A DNA stretch of 64,000 bases from positions 1-64,000 of the forward strand of contig NZ_NQVN01000003.1 of assembly GCF_002770725.1 (NCBI RefSeq), read 5' to 3'. The position numbers were made by a program, and so were the translations under genes. Position 1 is the stretch's first letter; each line of letters begins with the position of its first letter. Below, one piece after another: positions 56,479-64,000 of this stretch. The notes under the pieces were generated by a model. That model saw nothing but the letters and a program-made list of their open reading frames with translations. It had not been told where the DNA came from and did not search any database. This DNA comes from Pleomorphomonas carboxyditropha (GTDB lineage Bacteria; Pseudomonadota; Alphaproteobacteria; Rhizobiales; Pleomorphomonadaceae).

Positions 56479-57039
56479 ATGTCGGCACCGCATCCGCTCA
56501 ACCAGGCCGTCATCGCACAGGCGCTGCACGACCTGCGCAATGGGCAACTGCGGCGCTGCAAGGCGATGGGCTTCGGCGAGGAGGAGCTGGACGCGCTCAA
56601 GCACCCCGAACTCGTGAGCATGCTGGTGAACGCCACGGTGTCGTGGTGTTCGGTGTCGGTGAACCGCGATGTGCTGAAGCGGCTGCTGAGCCAAGTGCAC
56701 GACGTGGAGCGAGAGATCGCGACGGTCGACCGCATGCTGCGCCTGGGCGCCAGCACGGAGATGGTCAGCCGCTTCTACGGGCTTACGCACCAGGAGGTGG
56801 CCCTGCGCCGCGACATCCTCGGCCTGCCCAAGCGCAAGGGGCGGCATCCGGTGCTGGACGAGGCGCAGGACACGGCGCTGTGGAAGCAGTGGAAGGCCGG
56901 CGTCATGGAGCGCGGCATCGCGCTGGACGATGAGGTGGCGATGCTGACGCTGACCATGGACCTGGCCGAGACCTTGAACCTGCCGATGTCGGTGATCTGG
57001 TCGGCGATACGCAACTGGATCGACCAGGGGCTGGTGTAG
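56479..57039 (+). CDS. DUF2857 family ICE protein (BisC-like)
   Basis: 186 residues, helical. Motifs: QALHDLRNGQLRRCKAMGFGEEELDALKHPE, VSVNRDVLKRLLSQVHDVERE, and an HTH-like stretch LRLGASTEMVSRFYGLTHQEVALRRDILGL near residue 92. From memory the ICEclc counterpart BisC shows distant similarity to the flagellar activator FlhC and works with the ParB-like BisD. It starts 12 bases after the ParB gene, so it is in the same operon. Confidence 0.85.
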   Translation: MSAPHPLNQAVIAQALHDLRNGQLRRCKAMGFGEEELDALKHPELVSMLVNATVSWCSVSVNRDVLKRLLSQVHDVEREIATVDRMLRLGASTEMVSRFYGLTHQEVALRRDILGLPKRKGRHPVLDEAQDTALWKQWKAGVMERGIALDDEVAMLTLTMDLAETLNLPMSVIWSAIRNWIDQGLV

Positions 57040-57042
57040 GCC

Positions 57043-58293
57043 ATGGCGACCGGCGGCGCACCCCGGCGCGATGGCCCCGTGGCGCTGTCGGCACTGTTCG
57101 ACGACGCGCTGCGGGAACTGGTGCCACGGGCACCACCGACACCGCCAGCCCCGCGCGGCGCTGCTGCTGCATTGCCGGCCGCGCCGGTCAGCGACGGCTT
57201 CCTCTACAGCGGCAACCGGCACGAGAGCGTGCCGCGTGCGCTGTTCCTCGACCGGCGCCTGACGCCGCTGGAGCGCAACGCCTGGCAGGTGCTCCGCCTG
57301 CAGCTCCAGAGCGACGGCGTGACGGCGTTCCCGACCTACGACCAGCTTCGCCCCTACCTCGCCTCGATGCCCTGCGCGGCGCAGGCCTCGCACGAGACCG
57401 TGGCGCGCGCCTTGACGCTGCTGCGGCTGACGCGCTGGCTGAGCCTGGTGCGACGGCGCCGCGACCCGAAGACCGGGCGCATCCTGAGCAACCTCTACGT
57501 GCTGCACGACGAACCGCTGACACCCTTCGAGGCGATGCAGCTCGACCCCGACTACCTCGGCCTGGTCAGCCAGGCGCTGACCCATGCGGCGAAGGCGGTG
57601 CAGATCGTCGGCATGAACACCCTGCGCGAGATCGCCGAAGACCCGATGCTCAACGGCCGCACGCTGCCCACGCGGCTGCAGGTGCTGGCACAGCGCATGG
57701 CGCGCAACGAATGGGCGGACGCGAGTTATCCACAAGCGCCTGTGGATCACGAATCCGAAGAAGGCCAGGACGGCCTGCTTCGGAATCTCGAAGGCCCGTC
57801 TTCGGAATCCGAAGCAGGGCTGAAATCCGCGCCAGACGGCTCACTTCGGAATCCGAAGGAGGACCGTACTGTACGTATGGATCGTATAAATCAAGTACGT
57901 ACAGTACCGCGCGCGAAGTCGTTGCAGCACCTGCGCCTGCCCGAGCGCCTGCTGCGCTTGAAGGACGAGCAGCAAAGCGGCGCGATGGTGGCCTTGCAGC
58001 AGGTGGACGAGTCGCTGCGGCAGGCGGTGTTGGACGAATGGGATGCGCGCTGCCGCAAAAGCGCGGTACGCAACCCGGCCGGCTATCTGTTCGGCATCAT
58101 CCAGAAGGCGATGCGCGGCGAGTTCAAGGCCTGGGCCGGCGAAGGCGGTTCGCCATCGACGCCGCCTGCGCCGCCGCCACGGCCAGCCGCACCGGCACCG
58201 TCTGCACCGCCACCGCCCGCGCCGAACGGCCCTGGCCGCGAGGCAGCGCGGGCCTACCTGGCGAAACTGCGTTCAACCCTGGGCGATTCCTGA
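57043..58293 (+). CDS. STY4528-type pathogenicity-island replication protein
   Basis: 416 residues. N-terminal part holds a winged-helix replication-like domain: LDRRLTPLERNAWQVLRLQLQSDGVTAFPTYDQLRPYLASMP, then ETVARALTLLRLTRWLSLVRRRRDPKTGRILSNLYVLHDEP. The middle is low complexity. The C-terminal end (LDEWDARCRKSAVRNPAGYLFGIIQKAMRGEFKAWAG) is a conserved helical end, followed by a Pro-rich tail. It is thought to help replicate the excised element. It starts 3 bases after DUF2857, with palindromes directly after its stop. Confidence 0.85.
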   Translation: MATGGAPRRDGPVALSALFDDALRELVPRAPPTPPAPRGAAAALPAAPVSDGFLYSGNRHESVPRALFLDRRLTPLERNAWQVLRLQLQSDGVTAFPTYDQLRPYLASMPCAAQASHETVARALTLLRLTRWLSLVRRRRDPKTGRILSNLYVLHDEPLTPFEAMQLDPDYLGLVSQALTHAAKAVQIVGMNTLREIAEDPMLNGRTLPTRLQVLAQRMARNEWADASYPQAPVDHESEEGQDGLLRNLEGPSSESEAGLKSAPDGSLRNPKEDRTVRMDRINQVRTVPRAKSLQHLRLPERLLRLKDEQQSGAMVALQQVDESLRQAVLDEWDARCRKSAVRNPAGYLFGIIQKAMRGEFKAWAGEGGSPSTPPAPPPRPAAPAPSAPPPPAPNGPGREAARAYLAKLRSTLGDS

Positions 58294-58295
58294 GC

Positions 58296-58316
58296 AGCTA
58301 TCCCCAGGGGATAGCT
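58296..58316. repeat. ICE palindrome copy 1 (CTATCCCC/GGGGATAG)
   Basis: Ten-base arms AGCTATCCCC and GGGGATAGCT around a central A, starting 3 bases after the replication-gene stop. Identical 21-base copy at 60346. Confidence 0.8.
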
Positions 58317-58386
58317 GGGACACGAAGCCTTCCAGGCATCGGCTTCGGTTCTGTCATGCGTCGCACGGTCGCAGCCCGGCGCGGAC

Positions 58387-58403
58387 CTATCCCCTGGGGA
58401 TAG
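58387..58403. repeat. ICE palindrome copy 2, opposite centre base
   Basis: Arms CTATCCCC and GGGGATAG around a central T, so it is the reverse orientation of copies 1 and 3. The DNA after copies 1 and 2 is also similar (GGACACG or GGAACACG followed by CCTTCC). Confidence 0.78.
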
Positions 58404-58522
58404 ACGGAACACGCGACCTTCCGGGGCGACAACCGGGAGCGCACCCGCTGCGGTTTGTTGACTGACGCCCTTCCGGGCGATGCCGATGCTGGCGGCTCGT
58501 TCCCGTACCGCGAGTCGTCACC

Positions 58523-59302
58523 ATGGCCAATGAATCCCAGCCGCCCCTGCAGTTGAATCTCGGATCGCTGCGCAGCGCGATGTCGCTGACGCTGCACACC
58601 CACCACGCTTCACGCATCTGGCATGGCCGAGCGCCTGCCGAGGGCCGGCCCGGGATCATCGGCCTGAACGGCTACATCAGCGTGATGAACAAGATGAAGC
58701 GCGGCGCCGAGCAGGACGATCCCTACTCGGATTTCTGGATGCTGCGCATCGAGGACAAGCTGACGCAGACCAAGGACAGCTTGCAGGCGCTGCGTGAGCA
58801 GGTGGACCAGGCGCTGGCCGACGTGCCGCCCGCGCTGTCGCTGGGCGAGAACATGAACGTGCAGCCCGTGAAGCTGCCGCTGTTCGTCAATGCGCAGCTC
58901 GGCTTCATAGCGGTGTACCTGCTGGCCGACTACGACGACCTGGCCCGCAAGCTGATCCTCGCCCACCACACCGCGCTGATCGACCGCAGCACGCTGGAAC
59001 GCTGGCTCAACGACGGCGCGCATGCGCTGCGCAGCCTGTTCTCGCTGGCACAGCAGTACCGCTACTCCGGCGCGACGCGCGACGACTTCGCCTCGAAGAA
59101 CGCGGTGGCGCGGGCGGCGCTGGAGAAGTTCGGCGAGTTGCCGCAGGACGTGCTCGAAGGCACGCGCCGCTCGCGCTTTGCGCCACCGATCGCACGGCGG
59201 TCGGGCAAGCCTGGTAAAGCCGCGGATGCCGCACCCAGCGCTGGCGCAGCCGACGTGGCGGACGACGACCACGACCATGACGGCGAAGGCACGAAGGCAT
59301 GA
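58523..59302 (+). CDS. TIGR03761 (PFL_4669) family ICE protein
   Basis: 259 residues. Motifs of the family: LHTHHASRIWHGRAPAEGRPGIIGLNGYISVMNKMKRGAEQDDPYSDFWMLRIEDKL near residue 24, LFVNAQLGFIAVYLLADYDDLARKLILAHHTALIDR and ARAALEKFGELPQDVLEGTRRSRFAPP. The C-terminal tail is acidic and His-rich. Function unknown; it is restricted to integrating conjugative elements. It overlaps the DUF3158 gene by 4 bases. Confidence 0.9.
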   Translation: MANESQPPLQLNLGSLRSAMSLTLHTHHASRIWHGRAPAEGRPGIIGLNGYISVMNKMKRGAEQDDPYSDFWMLRIEDKLTQTKDSLQALREQVDQALADVPPALSLGENMNVQPVKLPLFVNAQLGFIAVYLLADYDDLARKLILAHHTALIDRSTLERWLNDGAHALRSLFSLAQQYRYSGATRDDFASKNAVARAALEKFGELPQDVLEGTRRSRFAPPIARRSGKPGKAADAAPSAGAADVADDDHDHDGEGTKA

Positions 59303-59850
59303 CAGCATCGTCTTCCAACGGCCAACCGGCGCGCTTCCTGCCGCTGGAACAGGCGGACTTCCAGCGCCTGGAACACGGCTCCTACCTAAAAGGCCTTTTA
59401 CAGCCTTTTAAAGGTAAGGGGAGTCTGGAGGCCTGGGCCAACCAGTGCACGGCGCTGCGCGACGACTTAATCGGGCTGGCGCAGCGGCGCGTGCTGCAAC
59501 AGGCGCGGGCCTACCCCTTCTCGCTGCTCGACGTGCAACTGGCCCAGCAGACCACTGGCGCAGGCACGACCTTCCTGCGCTGGCGCAACCACGACCGTTC
59601 TTCCATGGGCGTGGCGCTGTGGGAATCGCTGCTCGACCGCCCGGCGACGCCGGCCTCGCTGATCGACGACCTGTACGCGATGGAGCTGCAGCGCATCGCT
59701 TTGAACATGCAGATCAGCCTCCTTCACACGCTGGGCCGCCAGGCCCAGGAGTGCGCCAGCAAGGCCGCGCAGGCCGAAGCGGCTTACCTGCGACGTGTCC
59801 ACGGGCATGCCGCGTCGGTTCCATCCACCACCCCCAAGGAGTCTCCATGA
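59299..59850 (+). CDS. DUF3158 family ICE protein
   Basis: 183 residues. FLPLEQADFQRLEHGSYLKGLLQPFKGKGSLEAWANQCTALRDDLIGLAQRRVL and TTFLRWRNHDRSSMGVALWESLLD match DUF3158. The end (LLHTLGRQAQECASKAAQAEAAYLRRVHG) is a helix. No known activity. It overlaps both TIGR03761 and ssb by 4 bases, so all three are coupled. Confidence 0.88.
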   Translation: MTASSSNGQPARFLPLEQADFQRLEHGSYLKGLLQPFKGKGSLEAWANQCTALRDDLIGLAQRRVLQQARAYPFSLLDVQLAQQTTGAGTTFLRWRNHDRSSMGVALWESLLDRPATPASLIDDLYAMELQRIALNMQISLLHTLGRQAQECASKAAQAEAAYLRRVHGHAASVPSTTPKESP

Positions 59851-60296
59851 GCACGCACTTCGTCGGCGAGGGCAACATCGGTTCCGCGCCGGACTATCGC
59901 GAATTCCCTAACGGCAACGACGAGCCGCGCCGGCTGCTGCGCCTGAACGTCTACTTCGACAACCCGATCCCAAAGAAGGACGGTGAATTCGAGGACCGCG
60001 GCGGCTTCTGGGCGCCGGTGGAGCTGTGGCACCGCGACGCCGACCACTGGAAAGACCTGTACCAGAAGGGCATGCGCGTGCTGGTAGAAGGCCGCACGGT
60101 GAAGGACGAGTGGGAGGACGCCGACGACAACGAGCGCACGACCTTCAAGATCGAGGCCCGCCGCATCGGCATTCTGCCGTACCGCATCCAGGCCGTGACC
60201 CTCAGCGCCAGGACGCTGGAACCCGAGGCCGCAGTACCGCCGCCGAAGGAGACCAAGGGGACGAAGGCGTCGAAGGAAACCAAGGCCAAGGGCTGA
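59847..60296 (+). CDS. ssb: ICE-encoded single-stranded DNA-binding protein
   Basis: 149 residues. The OB-fold starts HFVGEGNIGSAPDYREFPNGNDEPRRLLRLNVYFDNP and continues with a long strand pair (VELWHRDADHWKDLYQKGMRVLVEGRTVKDEW, FKIEARRIGILPYRI). The C-terminus is Lys-rich (KGTKASKETKAKG) rather than the acidic DDDIPF tip of chromosomal SSB, so it probably does not contact the usual SSB partners. It protects single strands during transfer or replication. AAGGAGT precedes the ATG. Confidence 0.88.
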   Translation: MSTHFVGEGNIGSAPDYREFPNGNDEPRRLLRLNVYFDNPIPKKDGEFEDRGGFWAPVELWHRDADHWKDLYQKGMRVLVEGRTVKDEWEDADDNERTTFKIEARRIGILPYRIQAVTLSARTLEPEAAVPPPKETKGTKASKETKAKG

Positions 60297-60345
60297 TTCC
60301 CCGCAGGGGGCGGCTGTAGCAACCGTCAGACGCCCGCCATGCACC

Positions 60346-60366
60346 AGCTATCCCCAGGGGATAGCT
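60346..60366. repeat. ICE palindrome copy 3
   Basis: Exact 21-base copy of the palindrome at 58296, in the 277-base gap between ssb and topB. The rest of that gap shows no gene. Confidence 0.8.
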
Positions 60367-60573
60367 CCAGGGTGTTCCACCGGGTTCCAGCCGCCCTCCC
60401 GAAACGACGCTCCCGCTGCGCCAGCCGTTGCGGCTTCGCGCATGCCGCTGCGGCAACGCATCGCCTGCCGATCACAAAGCGGTGTCTGCGCCAATCGGCT
60501 TCCTTGCTGCCGTCATCCGCTGGCCCGGCCAAGCTGGGGCCATCCGATGACCGCACACTTCCAAGGAGGCTTC

Positions 60574-62589
60574 ATGCGCGTGTTCCTGTGCGAGAAGCCG
60601 TCCCAGGGCAAGGACATCGCCCGTGTGCTGGGCGCCGGCCAACGCGGCAACGGCTGCTACAGCGGTGCGGGTGTCGTCGTGACCTGGTGCATCGGTCATC
60701 TGGTCGAAGCGGTTCCGCCCGAAGGCTACGGCGAGCAGTACAAGCGCTGGGGCATCGAGCAACTGCCTATTCTTCCCGAGCGTTGGCGTGTCGAGCCCAA
60801 GGCGGCGACCGCGGCGCAGTTCAAGGTCGTGCAGCAGCTCGTCGCCAAGGCGGGCGAACTGGTGATCGCGACCGACGCCGACCGCGAGGGCGAGATGATT
60901 GCCCGCGAGATCATCGAGCTGTGCGGCTACCGCGGCCCGATCCAGCGCCTGTGGCTGTCGGCGCTCAACGATGCGTCGATCCGCAAGGCCCTGGGCACGC
61001 TCAAGCCGTCCGCCGAGACGCTGCCGCTTTACTTCTCCGCGCTCGCCCGATCGCGTGCCGACTGGCTGATCGGGATGAACCTGAGCCGCCTGTTCACGTT
61101 GCTCGGGCGCCAGGCCGGCTACACCGGCGTGCTGTCGGTCGGGCGCGTGCAGACACCGACGCTCAAGCTGGTGGTGGACCGTGACCGCGAGATCGCGCGT
61201 TTCGTTTCGGTGCCGTTCTGGGCCATCGAGGTTGCACTCTCACATGCGGGCCAGTCCTTCGTCGCAAGCTGGACGCCGCCGCAGGGCAGCACCGACGACG
61301 CCGGCCGCTGCCTGCAACAGCCGGTGGCGCAGCAGGCTGCCGAGCGCCTGCGCGCGGCCGGTGCCGCCCAGGTGCTGTCGGTGGAAACAGAGCGCGTGCG
61401 CGAAGGGCCGCCGCTGCCGTTCGACCTCGGCACGCTGCAGGAGGTGTGCTCGAAGCAGTTGGGTCTGGACGTGCAGGAGACGCTGGACATTGCCCAGGCG
61501 CTGTACGAGACGCACAAGGCGACCACCTATCCGCGCTCGGACTCAGGCTACCTGCCCGAGAGCATGTTGGCCGAGGTGCCCACCGTACTCGACAGCCTGC
61601 TCAAGACCGACCCCGGCCTGCGCCCGCTGATCGACCGCCTGGATCGCCAGCAGCGTTCGCGGGCCTGGAACGACGGCAAGGTCACGGCGCACCACGGCAT
61701 CATTCCCACGCTGGAACCGGCGAACCTCTCGGCGATGAGCGACAAGGAGCTGGCCGTCTACAGGCTGATCCGCGCCCACTACCTCGCGCAGTTCCTGCCG
61801 CACCACGAATTCGACCGGACGGTGGCGCAGCTTACGTGCGGCGGGCAGTCGCTGGTCGCGGTCGGTAAGCAGATCGCGGTGGCCGGATGGCGCCAGGTAC
61901 TGGCGGCGCCGGAGCCCGACGACGCGGACGGCGAGGAAGCGCAGCGCGGCCAGGTGCTGCCGGCGCTGCGTGCTGGAGCTTCCTGCCAGGTCGGCCAGGT
62001 CGATCTGAAGGCGTTGAAGACGCTGCCGCCCAAGCCCTACACGCAGGGCGAGCTGGTCAAAGCCATGAAGGGCGTCGCCAAGCTCGTGACCGACCCACGC
62101 CTGAAGCAGAAGCTCAAGGACACCACGGGCATCGGCACCGAGGCCACGCGCGCCAACGTCATCAGCGCCTTACTGGCACGCGGCTATCTTGTGAAGAAGG
62201 GCCGTGCCATCCGCGCATCGGATGCGGCTTTCACGCTGATCGACGCGGTGCCGGCGGCCATCGCCGATCCGGGCACGACGGCGGTGTGGGAGCAGGCGCT
62301 GGACATGATCGAGGCCGGCCAGATGACGCTGGACACCTTCATCGCCAAGCAATCGGCCTGGGTCGCCCAGCTCGTGCAGCAGTACCGCGGCGCAACGCTC
62401 CCCCTCAAGCTGCCGCCCGCGCCGAGCTGCCCGCAGTGCGGCGCCCCGATGCGCCAGCGCACTGGCAAGAACGGCGCGTTCTGGTCGTGCAGCCGCTACC
62501 CGGACTGCAAGGGCACGGAGCCGGTCGAAACCGCGACAGGCAAGCCCGCAGCGCCAAGCCCGCGGCGTCGGTCTCCGAAGGCGAGCTGA
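60574..62589 (+). CDS. topB: ICE-encoded DNA topoisomerase III
   Basis: 671-residue type IA topoisomerase. N-terminal TOPRIM: MRVFLCEKPSQGKDIARVLG, CIGHLVEAVPP and ATDADREGEMIAREII (acidic metal triad). Active-site Tyr in TTYPRSDSGYLPES, about residue 319. It ends in a single zinc ribbon (CPQCGAPMRQRTGKNGAFWSCSRYPDCKG, about 612-640). It resolves replication or transfer intermediates. The ATG at 60574 has AGGAGG 4 bases upstream; the frame extends 44 codons before it without support. Confidence 0.94.
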   Translation: MRVFLCEKPSQGKDIARVLGAGQRGNGCYSGAGVVVTWCIGHLVEAVPPEGYGEQYKRWGIEQLPILPERWRVEPKAATAAQFKVVQQLVAKAGELVIATDADREGEMIAREIIELCGYRGPIQRLWLSALNDASIRKALGTLKPSAETLPLYFSALARSRADWLIGMNLSRLFTLLGRQAGYTGVLSVGRVQTPTLKLVVDRDREIARFVSVPFWAIEVALSHAGQSFVASWTPPQGSTDDAGRCLQQPVAQQAAERLRAAGAAQVLSVETERVREGPPLPFDLGTLQEVCSKQLGLDVQETLDIAQALYETHKATTYPRSDSGYLPESMLAEVPTVLDSLLKTDPGLRPLIDRLDRQQRSRAWNDGKVTAHHGIIPTLEPANLSAMSDKELAVYRLIRAHYLAQFLPHHEFDRTVAQLTCGGQSLVAVGKQIAVAGWRQVLAAPEPDDADGEEAQRGQVLPALRAGASCQVGQVDLKALKTLPPKPYTQGELVKAMKGVAKLVTDPRLKQKLKDTTGIGTEATRANVISALLARGYLVKKGRAIRASDAAFTLIDAVPAAIADPGTTAVWEQALDMIEAGQMTLDTFIAKQSAWVAQLVQQYRGATLPLKLPPAPSCPQCGAPMRQRTGKNGAFWSCSRYPDCKGTEPVETATGKPAAPSPRRRSPKAS

Positions 62590-62794
62590 CGCCCACGTTT
62601 CCCTCTGCCACGCCGGCTGCTGCCGACGGCGGGGCAAACCTCCCGCACCCCGCGGGACTCCCCAGCGCGCGTTCCCTTCTGCAACGGTGTGCGCGTCCTG
62701 CAGGCCCATCACGGCCTGCTGGGCGAGAAGGTCATTTCTCCCCGGATCGCGTTCGCCGCGGTTCCCCTGATCGAGGTGCTTCCGCCGATACGCG

Positions 62795-62847
62795 AGCGGT
62801 CTCCTGACGCCTTGGTGTGCAAAACTGCGAGGCGCCAGGAGACCGCT
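62795..62847. other. Long imperfect hairpin in the topB downstream gap
   Basis: Twelve-base perfect arms AGCGGTCTCCTG (62795-62806) and CAGGAGACCGCT (62836-62847), then one mismatch, then a further 5 bp (CGCCT/AGGCG), closing on a 17-base loop that contains CAAAAC. There is no T-tract. It could be the core of a small RNA, an oriT-type nick-region hairpin, or a recombination site. Confidence 0.6.
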
Positions 62848-63033
62848 TGCGGTCGACGGTATTCGGTGCCGGTGCCCGCCGGCGGAACAACGGGCTCCCT
62901 TTGTGTGTGGATGCACGCCAGAGGATTCCGGCCCCCAGCCACGAAACGGGCCGGGTGAGATTGCTGACGCAGCGAATGGCTTTGACGATGGCCTGGCCTG
63001 CTTGCAGCCCACAGGTGGATTGATTTCTCTCCA

Positions 63034-63394
63034 GCCGAAGCCTTGCGAGGCTTCGGCGCCTTTGTCGTGGGCGAACGGAATCGTGCATCGCTGCTCTTGC
63101 CAGCGCTCGGCCCAAACTGGACGGCGTTCGGTTCCGTTTGATCAGCGACGGAGTGCCGCCGCGCTTTCATTCTTCCCGCATGTGTCGCTGACGGTCGTCA
63201 GCACCATGCCCTGGCAGCCCCGGTCCTCAAGGCTGCAACGCGGTTCGCCGCGTTGACCGATCCAGTCCGCTTCGCACCGACCACCGCGGACGCGCGTCGC
63301 CACGACGCGGGTGCTTTTCATGTTCAACCCTTCGGGAGGTATCCGCTCCCGTCAGGGCGTGGTGCTCCCGGTCTTCAACCAACAGGAGAAAACC
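63034..63394 (+). other. Hairpin-rich leader before a small ICE gene
   Basis: The gap 62590-63394 has no supported gene. Its second half holds four strong hairpins: GCCGAAGCCT/AGGCTTCGGC with a TGCG loop (63034-63057), CAACGCGG/CCGCGTTG with a TTCG loop (63236-63255), CGCGTCG/CGACGCG (63293-63309) and CGGGAG/CTCCCG (63333-63351). The last two are within 105 bases of the next ATG. The first could terminate topB; the last two look like a structured 5' leader. Confidence 0.55.
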
Positions 63395-63646
63395 ATGTCC
63401 CTTGCGCTCGCATCGGCACCTTTGAGTGCTGAACAGGCCCGAGCCGAATCCATCGGCTACCAGGCCCTGGCCTGCGTCGGCAAGCGCCTGCCCCTGCAAG
63501 TGCTGTGCAGCGCAGCCGGCCACTACATCGGCACCGCCGATGCGGACGGCCCGGTCTCGCGGGAGTCGGTCAGCTACTTCCGCTCGCACCACGCCGCCGA
63601 GCACGCCCTGCAAACGGGCCGCTGGCAGCAGCGCCTCCACCCGTGA
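63395..63646 (+). CDS. Small ICE protein of unknown function
   Basis: 83 residues, ATG after AGGAGAAAACC. ESIGYQALACVGKRLPLQVLCSAAGHYIGTADADGPVSRESVSYFRSHHAAEHALQTGRWQQR is typical of small proteins encoded after topB in these ICEs; I know no function. It has a mixed alpha/beta composition and no membrane segment or metal motif. A structured leader precedes it. Confidence 0.7.
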   Translation: MSLALASAPLSAEQARAESIGYQALACVGKRLPLQVLCSAAGHYIGTADADGPVSRESVSYFRSHHAAEHALQTGRWQQRLHP

Positions 63647-63671
63647 TGTCCAACCACCAGGAGCCCATGTC

Positions 63672-64000
63672 ATGAACCGTGCCCTGCCTCAAGAGGTACT
63701 TGATCAGATCGAGCTGGAACACCAGCACTTCGCCGCCGCGCCCCAAGCCTTCTTCGAGGCGTGGAAACGCGGCGTCGACATCGCCGGAGCCGAATGGTTC
63801 GGCGACGGCACCCGCGAAGGCCTGCAGCGTGCCACCACCAAGTGGGATCTGCGGCCGAAGCTGCTGATGCTCAACGATGCCCTCGGCGTCCTGAGCAGCG
63901 GCCAGCGGATGTTCCTGTCCGCGATGGTGAGCTTCTACAACGCCCGCGAGGGCGGTGCGATGCTCAAGCGTTGCGGCTTCGAGGGTCTGTCCGACCTGGG
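63672..64000 (+). CDS. ICE hypothetical protein, cut by window end
   Basis: At least 109 residues, open to the right edge. MNRALPQEVLDQIELEHQHFAAAPQAFFEAWKRGVDIAGAEWFGDGTREGLQRATTKWDLRPKLLMLNDALGVLSSGQRMFLSAMVSFYNAREGGAMLKRCGFEGLSDLG. Mostly helical. It starts at the second of two overlapping ATGs; the first meets a stop at once. I do not recognise a family beyond its ICE context. It probably shares an operon with the 83-residue gene. Confidence 0.65.
   Translation, partial: MNRALPQEVLDQIELEHQHFAAAPQAFFEAWKRGVDIAGAEWFGDGTREGLQRATTKWDLRPKLLMLNDALGVLSSGQRMFLSAMVSFYNAREGGAMLKRCGFEGLSDL

Larger units (their letters stand above)
32216..64000. mobile_element. clc/PFGI-1-type integrative and conjugative element, one end
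   Basis: The left end is the tRNA-Gly 3' repeat at 32216. Inside are LHR cargo (33543-49830), IS scars (50054-50980) and the conserved ICE module alpA-parA-ParB-DUF2857-STY4528-TIGR03761-DUF3158-ssb-topB (53446-62589), in the order known from ICEclc and PFGI-1 relatives. GC and codon use differ from the chromosomal part. The element continues past the right edge, where the transfer genes, integrase and the intact tRNA-Gly are expected. Confidence 0.9.

Noticed and set aside
62689-63256. Small open frames in the topB downstream gap
   Set aside because: They cross strong hairpins, lack ribosome sites and show no domain; the gap is better read as structured non-coding DNA.

Overview
The window joins two unlike pieces of DNA. 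Bases 1 to about 32,215 look like the chromosome of an alphaproteobacterium, most likely in the Hyphomicrobiales (Rhizobiales). The evidence is high GC with GGC-rich codon use, a haem-PAS FixL-type kinase, a class I lysyl-tRNA synthetase, a PodJ-like polarity protein, the alphaproteobacterial TauE/TIGR02186 pair and the helicase/PdeM repair pair. I cannot name the genus. Bases 32,216 to 64,000 are one end of an integrative and conjugative element (ICE) of the clc/PFGI-1 type. Its cargo is a locus of heat resistance (LHR, also called transmissible locus of stress tolerance), which is best known from beta- and gammaproteobacteria.

Chromosomal layout: fixL-like kinase, aminotransferase, mscL, a coiled-coil periplasmic protein, a large extragenic palindrome, a MerR regulator, the PodJ-like protein, TauE/SafE exporter plus TIGR02186 protein, PdeM phosphoesterase plus DEXH helicase, a TPR-methyltransferase, a TerB-like protein, lysK, a degenerate nuclease-fold protein, a DUF952 protein and pyrD. 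From 19.2 to 30.3 kb lies a complete AI-2 (autoinducer-2) uptake and processing system. lsrF-A-C-D-B-G on the minus strand is followed by a pentulose-phosphate-type epimerase and an SDR dehydrogenase. lsrR-lsrK-cupin diverge on the plus strand. LsrB binds AI-2, LsrA/C/D import it, LsrK phosphorylates it, LsrR senses the phosphorylated form, and LsrG/LsrF degrade it. No luxS is in the window. Then come a small basic protein and a GSU2403-type nucleotidyltransferase gene whose promoter carries two 28-bp inverted-repeat operators.

The ICE boundary is marked by an 18-bp copy of the 3' end of a tRNA-Gly gene at 32,216-32,233. The intact tRNA and the integrase should lie beyond the right edge. The LHR runs on the minus strand from 49.8 to 33.5 kb: HTH gene, hsp20, clpK (clpG-GI), a phospholipase-D/cardiolipin-synthase-like gene, ftsH, a second hsp20 (frameshifted), two yfdX genes, hdeD, a probable HPF/sigma-factor fusion, thioredoxin, kefB, psiE, an M48 protease and a DegP-like protease. 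Most genes overlap or nearly touch, so it probably acts as one proteostasis and membrane-protection operon. It is flanked by two related LysR genes. Truncated IS110 and IS66 fragments at 50.0-51.0 kb look like the scar of cargo insertion.

From 52.5 kb to the end is the conserved ICE maintenance module: a hypothetical protein, alpA, parA, a HicA-like small gene, an ICE ParB-family gene, DUF2857, the STY4528-type replication gene, TIGR03761, DUF3158, ssb and topoisomerase III, then two small ICE genes, the last cut by the window edge. Its intergenic regions hold several unexplained palindromes: a paired 12-bp palindrome before alpA, a three-copy palindrome around the replication gene, a long hairpin, and a structured leader after topB.
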